From positions 23,500,501 to 23,564,500 of the forward strand of contig OY987269.1 in the NCBI GenBank assembly GCA_963920665.1: a stretch of 64,000 bases of DNA. Direction: 5' to 3'. Of this stretch, positions 1 to 11,349 are shown piece by piece. The position numbers and the translations under genes were made by a program. The notes under the pieces are model-generated. The model worked only from the letters and a program-made list of their open reading frames with translations. It did no database searches and was not told where the DNA came from. Position 1 is the first letter of the stretch. Each line of letters opens with the position of its first letter. This DNA comes from Straminergon stramineum. Its lineage: Eukaryota > Streptophyta > Bryopsida > Hypnales > Calliergonaceae.

Positions 1-1739
1 AGATTCCAATCATGAAAGTTCAATCTTCAAAACTTTGTATTGCAAGAAATGAATATTAAAGGGACTCAAAATGTGAAAACCAAATAGAGCAAGGTGTAAG
101 AAAACATTTTCTTTTCACTTTGAACTCTATCATTTTTCAATCTACATGGTCAAAGTGTCTAATTTTTTTCAAACAATCTCATAGAAGTCTAATACAAGAT
201 ACTATTGTTGATTATGCAAAATTGGTTGTATTTCATTGCAAACCTTTGTACAAGAGATTGCAATTTTGAAGTGGTTTTGGTGAAACATAGTCATGAAGCT
301 TATCACACAATAGTTTTGAAATGTGGTCCATAGATCGCATCCATAAGATTGGATCTAATACTATACATTCCAATATTTATCAATATATTCTAGTCCATTT
401 TGAAGGATCATTTTTGAAGTTTTTTTCTGAGGTGAAACATATTTGTACCCGTTTACTACAAAATATTTGTAAAGCAAAGTCTTAAAACATACAAGGGGTA
501 GTTTGGTACAATTGACTTACCTTTCGCTAATTTTCATAGAGATTTTATCTATCAATAATATACTTCTAAGCTAAATCTTCTCTCTAAATCATTTTTTGAA
601 TTTTTGCATATTTTTTACTTAAATCTATAGACAAGTATGCTATTTAATTTTGGTTTAGAAAATTAGTAATGACTTGAAGTATAACTTGGGATGAATGAGA
701 AGCTATTGTGACAAAACACTACCATAAAGCACTCTATTCAACATCCAATGTTATTTGAATATTTTGAACATTGACTGGATTTAATCCTCAAATGTCTAAT
801 CAACCATTTTATGGTCATTATTCTACTTCAAGTACTATTTTAGGGTGGAAAAGAACAATTTTTCTAATAATTATTTTTCTTCACAGATTGGATTGGATTG
901 GATTGGATTGTCTTTCTATTTTATATTCAAATCTAAGATTACTAAGGTCAAACCAAAAGTTATTAGAAAAGTAGCAAAGAGTGTTTAGTATTAGTCTAGT
1001 ATTGATATTCTTTTTATATTGGTGTTCTCCTAGTAGTGCCCAATATTACCTATATTACACTTTAGAGAAAGTATTGATGTTTTCATCATCAAATATTTTG
1101 TATTATTTTGCAATCAATTGGAATTGAAATTTTGACCACTCACAAGAATTCAAATGCTAAAGATAGAAAATTAACTATGTTTTTGGTGAATTTTTGAATT
1201 AAATCTTCAAATTCATTTGAAAAATATATACAAATAGATTAAATTTTTTGAAGATACAAGTATTTTCTACTCTTGATGCTTAGCATTATTTCTATTTAGA
1301 CAAGTTTCAAAAAAATTGTTCAACTTACATTTTATATTCTATTTGTGTTTTGTCTATGTTTGGGTATTTGGAGGTTAATCAACCCCTAAGTACCATACTT
1401 TGGATACAAGTTAGGGGTAATTAAATTCCTCTTGGTGTTCAATCCCTTTCACAATTCCATGCAAGGCTCATGATTTATGTATATTTAAATGAAGGTTAAT
1501 GCTTCATGAGTAGAAATAATTATGAAAATTAGTATTGCAACCATTTTCTTACACAAGACAATTATTACTTGAAAAATAAAACTACTTATTTATTATATTG
1601 CAAAGTATATTTATTGATGTATTTTGTATTCTTGCCAGAAGTGCAAGGGTGGATTGAATGTCTTCCCATGCTCATAATATGATTTTAAAAAATTTAAAAA
1701 TTCAAAATTGACAAAAAATTAATTTTTTTTTTTTATATT
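1..1739. other. AT-rich gene-free sequence, repeat-derived in part
   Basis: No gene is supported here. The stretch at about 120-240 resembles the interior of the TTAA-flanked elements described elsewhere in this window: it shares the wording 'catggtcaaagtgtct' and 'aagtctaatacaaga' with 23640-23690 and 38495-38530. The window therefore probably opens inside a decayed copy. A short GATTG microsatellite is annotated separately. Confidence 0.5.
886..910. repeat. GATTG microsatellite
   Basis: Five consecutive perfect GATTG units are read directly. It lies in AT-rich non-coding sequence. Confidence 0.95.
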
Positions 1740-2640
1740 TCATTTTGTAGTCCTAACAACCAACCATTGAGCATATTTCATGAATAGAAAATTATATTCA
1801 CTTACCTCACAATCATCTATGTTTTTTTTAGTTTTTCTTTCTTTGAGATTAAAATTTATTTTGAATACAATACTTTTACATATAATTCTTTTGGAGTTCA
1901 TTGTTGCCTTCTCAATTTTCATAGTGTTCATAGTTTTTGCTACTTCCATCTCCATAGTGGCTCTTGCTTGCCCTAAAATAGCGCACTCTCTTTGTTTTGT
2001 AAGACAATAATCCTCTTTGGCTCATTTGTTTTAATTAGACCTATACTCTTACTTGAAGTTGCTCTACTCATGCCAATGGAGAAAATGGTAAGGGCCTCTT
2101 TAAATGTCCTTGGTGCCTTGGAAAACAAAATGTTCTTCAACTTTGGATCTTGTAAGTGAACTATGAGATCTCTCTTTTGGCAAAGGTGTCCACATTGTAG
2201 CTTGGCACCAAATGTGTTCACCTAGTGTTTCCATTCAACAAAGATAGTCTTTGAGATGAACCAACAATGCAAAAACAAAAAATATTGCTTAGATTTCTAG
2301 ACCTTGTAGATCTCAAGCCCATTCTTACTAGAGGAAATCATCAAGAGAGAGGTTCTTGATTCTTTGCCTATAAAGAAATGTTTGTAACACTGATGAATTT
2401 GGTGACATTATGTTTGATGGTCCCCCCACTTGGGTCCAAAAAACTTGTAAGGTGCTCAGCACACACACAATTTTGATGATTGTACTTGCAATGTTGCAAA
2501 ACTCACTATTTTGTCCACTGACCATTTCCCTAGATGAAGTCTTGCAAAATGTAGAACACAGTTCTTCAAACTTGAAGTTCTTCATCATTGGAGAAATAAT
2601 TCCTCAATCTTTCTTTCATGGGAAACCTTGGTAGTTAGCT
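1740..2640 (-). pseudogene. possible decayed retrotransposon gag remnant
   Basis: Read on the minus strand, several short open stretches follow one another (about 2588-2328, 2221-1973, 1955-1740). The middle one contains DPKLKNILFSKAPRTFKEAL. This resembles the part of plant Ty3/gypsy Gag proteins in which a 'product can be at most X' segment is followed by 'P-T-EEAL'. Stops and frame breaks occur throughout. I see no CCHC knuckle or protease, so the assignment rests on this one stretch and could be chance. Confidence 0.25.
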
Positions 2641-4006
2641 TTATACTTAGAGAATCCAAGCTTTCCTTAAAATGCATCAACAATGAGCATAGGAGGTCAA
2701 GCAAGGAGGCTAAAGAAATTCAAGAGCCAACCTTTGCTACATTAAAGCTTATTTTTGAGCCTGAGTAGACCATTACTTGCTCGTATAGGACCATTACTAT
2801 GGCTGGGTAACAATCCAATGGTGTCTACTGTGACACAAATATCATAATGACAACATTGTCGTCTATCATACCATTTTAGGATAAAAATTGAACCTCACAT
2901 CACTTAGTTCAAGACCTTAAGATTGATTACACCAACTAAAAAGATCACACGATTTAGGCAAGAAACTAAACAACCATCGACAAAGAAATGATTTCACAAT
3001 GTTATTCTAGTTCATGTTCATCATCACCATTGTTTGTGTAACTTAATGTCAACAATGCCAAGCAAAATGGATTTTTCTTGGTCAGTCTAGAATTTGGTAA
3101 CTTCACAATGTTCAGAGATTATGAAAAACTAATATGACAATTTACTTAAACGATCAAAATTAAGTCAAGTAAATCTAGCCTCCCAAATGTGCTTCCAAAC
3201 CAACTTTTGTTTGTAAAGTCAATGCTTGCAATTCAAAGGGGTGCTTTTACTAAAGTAGACAAGCCTATTACCACCCTGATTTGTAATCTAAATATTTTTG
3301 GGAAAGCTCCAAGAGGGGCACATATTTTTCAGAGGTGTGTGCTTGTTTCACAAATCAAAATCAAGTGGAATTGTAATTTTTTGATTATTTTTGTAATTTT
3401 TATGAATTTCTGAAGTGGTTTGCCCTGAAATTACAAAATTGCCCATAGATTAGAGTCATTAGTGTCCTATAAACAACCTTCAATTGCCATTCCACGTACC
3501 TATTAGTACCTGAGTATCCATTAAGCAAGGACTAATACGTTATCCAAGTTGGAATTAATGCACTGAAATTGTCAAAAAAGTAAATGATGGATTTGGATGG
3601 GTATCATGGTGGAGATGGGGCCAAAAATAGGGTGGTAGAAATAGGAAGCTGGTGGAAATGGGTTGGTCTACCATACCATCCTCGACAACAATTCCTTCTT
3701 CCTTAGCTATGACATCACTATGGGGTTCAAAAAGGTCTACAAATCCTCAGAGTGTTGCATAGATGATGGTCAACCATCCCACATGGAGGAAAAAACTATC
3801 AACAAATGTGATAGAGAATACTTCCAGAAATTGTGATTTTTCTAGAAACTTTATCAATGAACATTAATTCTATGAAGTATGCTTTTCAAAACATTAATCA
3901 TCCATCCATTAGATGGGTTAAAAATTAGGTTTTCACTCAATAATATGAAAAAACATATTCTATACACTACTAGTAGTGAATCATGTTCAAAGTAGCCAGT
4001 CCATAA

Positions 4007-4172
4007 GGTAAACTACCCTATTCCAAACCAAATGGGAGGAAGCCCATTGTGTACTAAATTATATTAGTAGTGTACATTTTAGAACTTGAGTGTATACCAC
4101 TAACATAATTTAGCCCTCTATGGAGTTGCTCCCATTTGGTCACCCATTTGATCTACCACGGGGTAGTTTACC
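4007..4172. mobile_element. 166-bp foldback MITE
   Basis: The ends are inverted copies of GGTAAACTACCC. Inversion continues inward with AAATGGGAG-type blocks and an inner pair around 'ctaaattat(a/g)ttagt', so nearly the whole element can fold on itself. I could not assign an unambiguous target duplication. It is non-coding and non-autonomous, and lies about 800 bp upstream of the prohibitin start codon. Confidence 0.65.
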
Positions 4173-4796
4173 ATTAAGTGTCTCAAGAGCCCAAGTCATC
4201 GTTGGTTGTCCAAGTAAAGAGGAATATTCCTTTCCAAAGGGCATATGATGTAGTAAATATGTCAATGAACAAATAAATCTAATAACTAGACAACTTACCA
4301 TAGACATTGAATTCTAGTGGAAAAGAGAAAATGTTTTGTGAATATAGAAAATGAGAGGCGTGTTGAATTGTCTTATAAAGGACAATAGCATTTTCTCACA
4401 ATAGCTACAAACCCATGTGAACTCAAATTGAAAAAGGTCACAACTTTTCCTTCAAAACCTTAATTTTCCTACTCTACCTAGGACCCAACTCCAAGCATTT
4501 CCAAAATAATAAGAATTTGGTAGGATCCACAAACTACAAAATTAGTATTAAATAATATGTAGTCATTGACTTGTATGGTGTATACAAGTTTTTTTTCACA
4601 TGGAAGTGAACTTTCCGTAATTCCCAGTTACAAGGGGGGAAATTGGAACCGCACTTTTCGCTGGAAATCCCTCCCCGAATTGTGAAAGGAAATTTCGTGG
4701 CGGAAGTTTACCTGCGCCCTTCCTCTCCCACCGAACCGTCGATCTGATCCAACGGCGGCGCCACGGTGCAACGAGGGTGCTATTCCCACGGTCATC

Positions 4797-4842
4797 TAAA
4801 CCCTGCCTTAGGGTTCAAGGATTGTTTTTCTTCAAACCCTAA
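4797..4842 (+). promoter_or_regulatory. telo-box motifs in prohibitin leader
   Basis: TAAACCCT occurs at 4797-4804 and AAACCCTAA at 4834-4842, with TTAGGGTT on the same strand between them. They lie 120-170 bp before the prohibitin ATG in a GC-rich leader. Telo-boxes are common near the start of plant genes expressed in dividing cells. Function here is inferred. Confidence 0.55.
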
Positions 4843-4963
4843 ACCTGCGTCTTTCTTGTCCCCCAGTCTCGTTCTTCTCCTCTGCGCTCGCAGCTGACGA
4901 CGGGCGTCTCTCCGATCCGTCGAGGAATTTTTTTCCCCGGAGGATAGCGTTAGAGTTGGAGTC

Positions 4964-6519
4964 ATGAATCTCAATAACATGCGCAACGTAAAGATGCCCA
5001 ACGCGGGGCCTGCCGGCGCCTTGGCCAGGCTCGCGGTCATCGGTGGACTCGGTTTGTATGGTGCCATGAACTCCCTGTACAACGTCGAGGGTGGTCACCG
5101 TGCTATTGTGTTCAATCGCATCGTGGGAGTCAAGGATAAGGTGAAAGGGGTCGCGATTTTTTCTTCTTGGTTCTTGATGACGTGACATTTCACTTTTGAT
5201 CGTCTAGGGTTTAGGTTTAGTCAAATTATGAGTATTGAGGGTTCTTGGTTCGCAGGTCTATCCCGAGGGCACGCATTTTATGATTCCCTGGTTTGACAGA
5301 CCTGTCATTTACGATGTCCGTGCGCGACCGAACATTGTTGAGAGCACGTCGGGAAGTAGGGATCTTCAGATGGTAAGTGATACTATGACTGTACGCTTGT
5401 GGCTTGGTCGCAGACTTCTTTCTGACATTACTGGAATTGAGAAGTATGATCTGTTCCATGGATTGTGAATATTTGTTGGGAAAGGAGGTTTAGTCTGTGC
5501 AGGCAATCAATCTTTACTTCGTTGCATCTGCATTCACAGGTGAGGATTACTTTGCGAGTGCTGACACGGCCGATGGCTGATCAACTGCCAACGATTTATC
5601 GCACTCTAGGGCAGGACTACGCGGAAAGAGTTTTGCCGTCCATCGTTCAGGAAACTTTGAAGGCAGTCGTAGCCCAATACAATGCTAGCCAGCTTATTAC
5701 GCAGCGTGAGGTAGGCTGCAGTGTTCTGTTAATCCTTTGAAATCGTTCGTCCAGATTTCACTCTAGGATAAGAGCACGAATTGTTTCAACCTTTACTTAT
5801 GTATTATAACTCGGGTGAGTTCAAGTTCTCGCTATGAGTTCATGCGTTCTGATATCACATTCGAAGCTTAGATTCTGTTTTTTTACCGACGCAAAGAGGT
5901 TGATCCTTTTTTATCTAATTGACATTGACTATTGTTCTCTGAGTTGGATATGACAGGTGGTGAGCAGGGAAATCCGTAGAATTTTGCAGGAGCGCGCTAC
6001 GAGCTTTAATATTGCATTGGATGATGTGTCGATCACCAACCTTACTTTCGGGAGAGAGTTCACAGCTGCTATTGAAGCAAAGCAAGTTGCTGCCCAGGAC
6101 GCTGAGAGGGCCAAGTTTGTGGTGGAGAAAGCAGAGCAAGACAAAAGAAGTGCAATTATTCGTGCTCAGGTTCCTCAGTTGATCCTTTTGTTTGGGGTTT
6201 GTGGAAGGGTTGTTTTTGCAATTTGGTTTCTGATTTTTTTATATATGAGCTGTGTCGTTAGGTTTTGGAGGGTATTCTAAGTTTCCTTCTTTGTATATTT
6301 CAGGGAGAGGCAAAGAGTGCCCAGCTTATTGGTGATGCTATTTCAAACAATCCGGCTTTCATCACCTTGCGAAAAATTGAGGCTAGTCGTGAAATCGCGA
6401 ACACCATTTCCACCTCTCAGAATCGCGTCTTTTTGAGTGCCGATTCTTTGCTTCTTAACCTGCAAGACATGGGTGTGGAGGAAATCGGTCTGAAGGCACC
6501 TCTTCAAACCAAAAAGTAA
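4964..6519 (+). CDS. PHB: prohibitin, type II (PHB2-like), five exons
   Basis: A mitochondrial inner-membrane scaffold protein; prohibitins form ring complexes that support protease function, cristae and respiratory-complex stability. Exons are 4964-5140, 5256-5372, 5540-5710, 5957-6169 and 6304-6519. All junctions are GT-AG and phase 0, giving 297 aa. Residues about 19-38 form the single N-terminal membrane anchor and are followed by [18 protein letters not shown]. The SPFH/prohibitin core follows, with [48 protein letters not shown] and [21 protein letters not shown] charged coiled coil runs from about 190 to 250, and the tail ends in a Lys-rich QTKK. Length and motifs match plant type-II prohibitins (PHB2-like) better than type I. 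The ATG is the first in frame after a GC-rich leader containing telo-boxes. No breaks are seen. The exact paralogue cannot be set from one sequence. Confidence 0.96.
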
Positions 6520-7140
6520 AGGAAGAAACGAGCTATTCATGAAAACATGTAGTCTCTCCCTTGACAGTCTTCTTGCTGGAGATAGCGATTTTCCCAGGAG
6601 TAGTCTGAGTGTTGACAACGTGGATTCACTAGGTTACCTCTTCTTGCTGGGCAAGCTGCCTCTTTGGTATGTTGCAGTTAGGTTCAGTTTTGACAGAGCG
6701 AACTGCCTTGGATGACCTGCTTCTCAAGGTAGTTATAGGAATGGGAATAAAGACTGCATTGTACAGGCGATGAGATCTTTACTGGAGTTCTCCTCTTCAC
6801 TTTCAAAGTGATTCCATTAATTAGTTCATAAACTGCCAATCGAAGATTTGAATCTCAAGACGAACTCCCTCAGGTTGATAAATACTATGTCGATGTGTCG
6901 GTCACCTTATCAGTTTGCCAATTGTGGACGTGCTCGCAAGTCAGTTTGTTCTCGTTCTTGTGGCTGGATTTGATATTGTAACTGTCTTAGAATTTGGTTC
7001 AGTGTTCTGAATGCCACTGTAGATTGACTACTGATGAGGCAAGGGAGGACTTCTCTGATATCCTGGGTCCATGGACCGTACGTAGTAGCAGCCGGGTGCA
7101 ATGGGAGTATTATGGGCTATGTCGGTAGTTTTGCGATGGT
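6520..7140 (+). other. prohibitin 3' flank / probable 3' UTR
   Basis: The sequence after the stop stays closer to genic composition than the deserts and contains no supported ORF. It is likely 3' UTR and immediate downstream sequence. No clear single poly(A) signal can be chosen by eye. Confidence 0.4.
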
Positions 7141-7152
7141 ACATTCAGAACT

Positions 7153-7914
7153 CTACACTAAGTAAATAGTGAATTTAGGTTGCCTTAGTAATTAACTAGT
7201 GTGCCCTGTGCCGTAGCCACAGTCAAAATAAAAGTAAAAGTATTTTTCTACTTTTTTTATTCATAAAAACTTCGAAATTCCATAACTTTCACACCGTAAT
7301 TCCAAACGTCGTGAAACAAAGCTTGTGCACCCCTCTTCTCCGAGGGCTTTCCAACGGTACCAAGAACTTGACAGGTGGACACATGGTCCGGGAGATCTCA
7401 ACGTAACATAACAAAATAAAATAAATAGCCTATCTTAAGGTATAGATAATCAGGTTGCCTTACCCCAAGAAACTTACTTCATGAGCCATCAAAGTCAACA
7501 AAAACTGTCCAAGGTGGATTGACCCCCTTGCTCGTCCCCCCAAAGTCATTCCAAGGGTGCATGTAAGAAAAAGGACCCCCTATTATGTGCTTCATTAATT
7601 TATCTTCCCTACCCCTCCTAGCTAATTTGGGGCCTCTGATTGCAAATATGAATTCAAAATTTGCAAATTTTATCATGTGTGAAAAATAAAAAATTTCAGG
7701 GTTTTTACTTAGGGACAAGCGAGGGGGTCAATCCACCCCGGCCCAAAAACTTGTACATATATTTGCATTTGTACACATGAAGGTTCATGAGTCCCAATTA
7801 CAAAAATACCTAATTACAAAATATTGCATTCTTGTAGAATGATAGTAAATCATTATATAATGCCAAATATTGAGAAATTAATACGAGGCAATCTATTTTC
7901 ACTGTTTAGTGTAG
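7153..7914. mobile_element. 762-bp inverted-repeat element hosting a nested MITE
   Basis: The left end begins CTACACTAAGTAAATAGTGA and continues with a TTAGGTTGCC-type block. The reverse complement of the right end begins CTACACTAAACAGTGAAAAT and continues with AGATTGCC, giving about 40 bp of imperfect terminal inversion. No transposase is encoded. The target duplication could not be resolved. A second inverted-repeat element (7513-7737) sits inside. Confidence 0.55.
7513..7737. mobile_element. nested 225-bp MITE
   Basis: The ends are near-perfect inverted copies: GGTGGATTGACCCCCTTGCT on the left, and the reverse complement of the right end reads GGTGGATTGACCCCCTCGCT. The inversion then continues with YGTCCC (about 26 bp in total). 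It is non-coding and lies wholly inside the 7153-7914 element, so it is probably the younger insertion. Confidence 0.65.
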
Positions 7915-8517
7915 ATTTGGAGACCCTTCATGGAGGTGTTTATTGAATGCCACTTCACTATGTTCCAAGTCCTTCTAAATTTTCCAAAATCTTATCAGTG
8001 GAGAGGTAAAATTTGGGACTTGGTGTGTGCCAATTCCTACATCAACCCAAAACACCTAAGGGATATGGAAGCTCTTATTGTAAGTTTTAGTGCCAAGGAA
8101 GTGGGACTTGAGGATGAATTGGGTCTTGCCAAAATGGAAACCCAACTTAGCCAACTACATTTATCATTTTTTATTCACCTTCTACAACCCCCAAAAGTTG
8201 GAATTTGGCCTTCAACTAAGAGTTGGGACTTGAGACAAAGTTTAAAACAGCCATGAGTTTGCAATTTGATAATTACAAAATTGTGCAAACTAAAGTGATA
8301 AGTTTGTTGTGTTGAAGTGGGTCTTGATGAAAATAGGAGGCCTATAAAGTGGCCATTTAAGAGCTGAAAATTAATTTTGGGAGGTTAAATTTTTTGAAAT
8401 ATTTTTTGGTAAATGTTTCTGGGAAGACGAATGAAATCGGAATCTAACCCAATTCATTTCATATTTTTTGGAGTCTCATGGAATTAGTTATAAATTTTTG
8501 TTGAGACACAATGGTCA

Positions 8518-8622
8518 CTAAAAGCATCCACCTAATGAAACATATACTTTTTGTACATTGTTGGTGCAATGAGGAAACAATATATGCAAATAGTGTACAT
8601 TTCAAGAAGTGGATGCTTTTAG
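8518..8622. repeat. small inverted-repeat element, copy 1
   Basis: CTAAAAGCATCCAC at 8518-8531 is mirrored by GTGGATGCTTTTAG at 8609-8622. A related copy occurs at 19477-19560, and sequence just outside the arms ('gacacaatggtca' versus 'aacacaatagtca') is shared too, so the family unit is somewhat larger than the arms. Non-coding. Confidence 0.55.
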
Positions 8623-8793
8623 AGCTCAAAGCACTATTACAAAGTAGTACAAATAGGTTCAAAATTGCATAGGATCTTCACAATAGAAATGCTTTGTATA
8701 TAATCTGTTTATTCCTATCACCTCCTTTAATAATCCTAAACCTATTTTCAAATCCCTTTCGTCAAATCTCTATCCTATAATTCAAGATGACCC

Positions 8794-9660
8794 AGAAATT
8801 GTCATAGTTGGCTTTGACCTATCATAAATGATGGATAGCCATTCCAAATGTCTTGAAACTTTAATTCAATGTGGATTAGCTTGTCAACTACTTCCCTACC
8901 AATTTTCATCCACATTTAAGATATTGTTCAACTTTGGTAGATATTTTCCTTCAACTGACTTTCTAACCCTTCCCTCAACAAACTAAAAATTGCCATAGCT
9001 AGATTTGATCTAGCATAAATGATATATAATCACTTCAGATGTCTTGAAACTTTGCGACATTCAGTAAATCAATTTGTTGAATACTCACATATAAGATGCT
9101 ATCCAATTTTGGTGGATATTTTCCAATATTGACTTTCTAACCCTTCCCAAGATACTTAGAAATTGCCATAGCTAGATTTGACCTAGCATAAATGATAGAA
9201 AGTCACTATAAACATTAGAGGAGATCTGGCCAAAAAGAAGTCCATTCTAGGCTTGTTCCCCCATTGTTGTTCCCCAGCAGTGAGGGCACGACTGGCAGCA
9301 GTCGATTGTCATAAATTTTTGAAAATTTTTTTTGAGGAAAAAAAAAAAAAAATTTGGTCTTGAAATCGATAGAAAAGTCGCCAAAAAAGTGTTTTTTTTC
9401 AAAAAAGAAAAGAAAAGAAAAATGTGACATGGCCGTGTCCCGACCACATCAGCATGCTACGGTGACGCAGTTCCCCAAGTTCCCCATTGCCAGGAACTCA
9501 CAGCCTTCTATTTGGCCAGATCTCCTCTAATGAAGTCTTGAAAATTTAGTTAAAATGTAGATTAACTAGTCCTATTTGTAAATCAAATTTGACTCAAATC
9601 TAAGATAATGTTCAACTTTGGTAGGCATTTTCCTGCTAATACTTTTTTGCCAAGTTATGG
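8794..9660. repeat. diverged tandem repeat, about 175-190 bp period, interrupted
   Basis: Three units begin at about 8794, 8985 and 9158 with the shared phrase 'aaattgccatagctagattt' (first copy 'aaattgtcatagttggcttt'). Later blocks common to the units include 'gtcttgaaactt', 'tttggtagatattttcc' and 'gactttctaacccttccc'. The third unit is cut by a MITE at about 9218 and resumes at about 9530. Non-coding. Confidence 0.8.
9218..9527. mobile_element. 310-bp MITE with TA flanks
   Basis: Terminal inverted repeats GAGGAGATCTGGCCAAA are perfect. TA lies on both sides (9216-9217 and 9528-9529), consistent with a TA target duplication as made by Tc1/mariner-type elements. The inversion continues through the flanks (CATTAGAG/CTCTAATG), so the exact boundary is uncertain. 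The interior has A-rich tracts and the phrase CGACCACATCAG, shared with diverged copies near 40945 and 49483. It splits the third unit of the tandem repeat. Confidence 0.75.
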
Positions 9661-11349
9661 CCTGCAACCCGGGCATATTTTGTGCATAACTAATAGGTCC
9701 CTAATTCATTTTAGTTAAGTTTTTGATACAAGATAGTAGATAAATTAAATAAACTACCATCTATTCCTCTAAGTTTCATAGCCATATTACAAAGTTTCAA
9801 TAAGATTTAAACTCCCAAATACCCCCTTCTAGAATGCTTCAAATTCCAAACACTTCTAATTTGAAGTCTCCTAATTATCTCCTTCTCCAAAATAGATTTA
9901 GATTTGAAAATTAGTATCATAGTAGATCATCTATCTAAAATTCAAATCCAAACTTTTCCCTTTATCAAAATACAACCAAAAATTTATCGCATCAATGTTT
10001 CCTTCAATAACTAATCACCAAAAATCATACAATTTAGCACCCAAATGCATCCCCCACCTCAAATCCCACCAAAAATAAAGAGAGATAAAGAACAAGCCCT
10101 TTCTTCTAAGTAGACAACAATAACTTTAGGTACTAGCTAATCCTAACCTACCCTAACTCTAACATCACCTACTAACCAACTTGTTATCAACCGACAATTA
10201 ACACGGATAATTAATAAAAATTTCCAACACTACATGTACCTTTTAATATACAAAGATGCCTACTTCAATTGTCTAATAGTTGGCCTACATCGCGGTAATG
10301 CTTTATGGATCTCCTACCTTACATTTTCTTTTTGTTTGGTTTGTGTACTTTCAATATCTTATTGTGAAATGTATGCATTGCTTAACAGGGTTGAATCAAT
10401 TTTGAGTTCATGAGTTTACAAGTTCTAAAGATGAAGGATAGCAAAGTAATCAACTTTAGGGGGCACATTTATGCTAGAATCATACTTCAATTGGACAATT
10501 GTTAATTAGTACTTTGAAAAAATGAATGAAAAATGGATGAAATCACTGCATTTCTCTCAAAAAATGATTAGATTTTCCAAGACTTAAATGAAAGCTACTA
10601 ACAATAGAAGATTATTGGAATGAGTTTATGCACATGAATAATTCTATCCATTTTTCATTGGAATGCAAAAAAAAGGTTTAGAAAATCAACCATTATATCT
10701 TCTTTCCTATAATCTACAACTACTACTTATAGCCTACCCCTAAAAGCAACGAAGATTAATTTCACTACCCCTATCCAAAGGTTCAAGTGATTGCAATGAT
10801 GTTAGTGTATGAGCAAAGAAATGCGAGCATATGAGCCTTGAGGATACATATAATTAGATATCCTACAACCATTGAAGACGCTTAATTATAACATAAACAC
10901 CTATAATATAGGTATCTATACCACAATTCTAATATAAAGAAAAGGTTTCTATAATATAGACACCTATAGCATAGGTGTATAATTTTCTAGGTTCATGGGC
11001 TCATGATCTTAGGCTCACATAATAGTAACCCTCCAAGTAGTCGTTTTATCTCAAGAAACTCTTTGTGCCCAATGGTCTTACTACCAACTTTGTTATTACT
11101 TCCATTATCCATGCAATTCTTAGATTGGTTTTAGATATATTTATATCCATCACTTTAGAACTTGATGGTATGCTTATAAGTGCCCAAAAAATGCTTGCTA
11201 AGAGAATCTTGAAGCATTTTTTGATCTAACAAAGCTCATAGGAAAAACCTCTTTCAGCATTTGTCGAATTGCATTTTACAACTTTAATTAAGTACTTGGC
11301 AAAGAATAGTAACCCTAATCACTAAGTGTGGTATTTCTTTAATTTTACT
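9661..11349. other. AT-rich gene-free interval
   Basis: No coding region or clear element is recognised. A small hairpin occurs at about 10961-10979 (ACACCTAT, three-base loop, ATAGGTGT), with a similar near-palindrome ACCTATAATATAGGT about 65 bp upstream. Confidence 0.4.

Noticed and set aside
7930..8256. 108-codon plus-strand ORF next to an inverted-repeat element
   Set aside because: AT-rich, no recognised motif, no splice-supported neighbours; probably chance.
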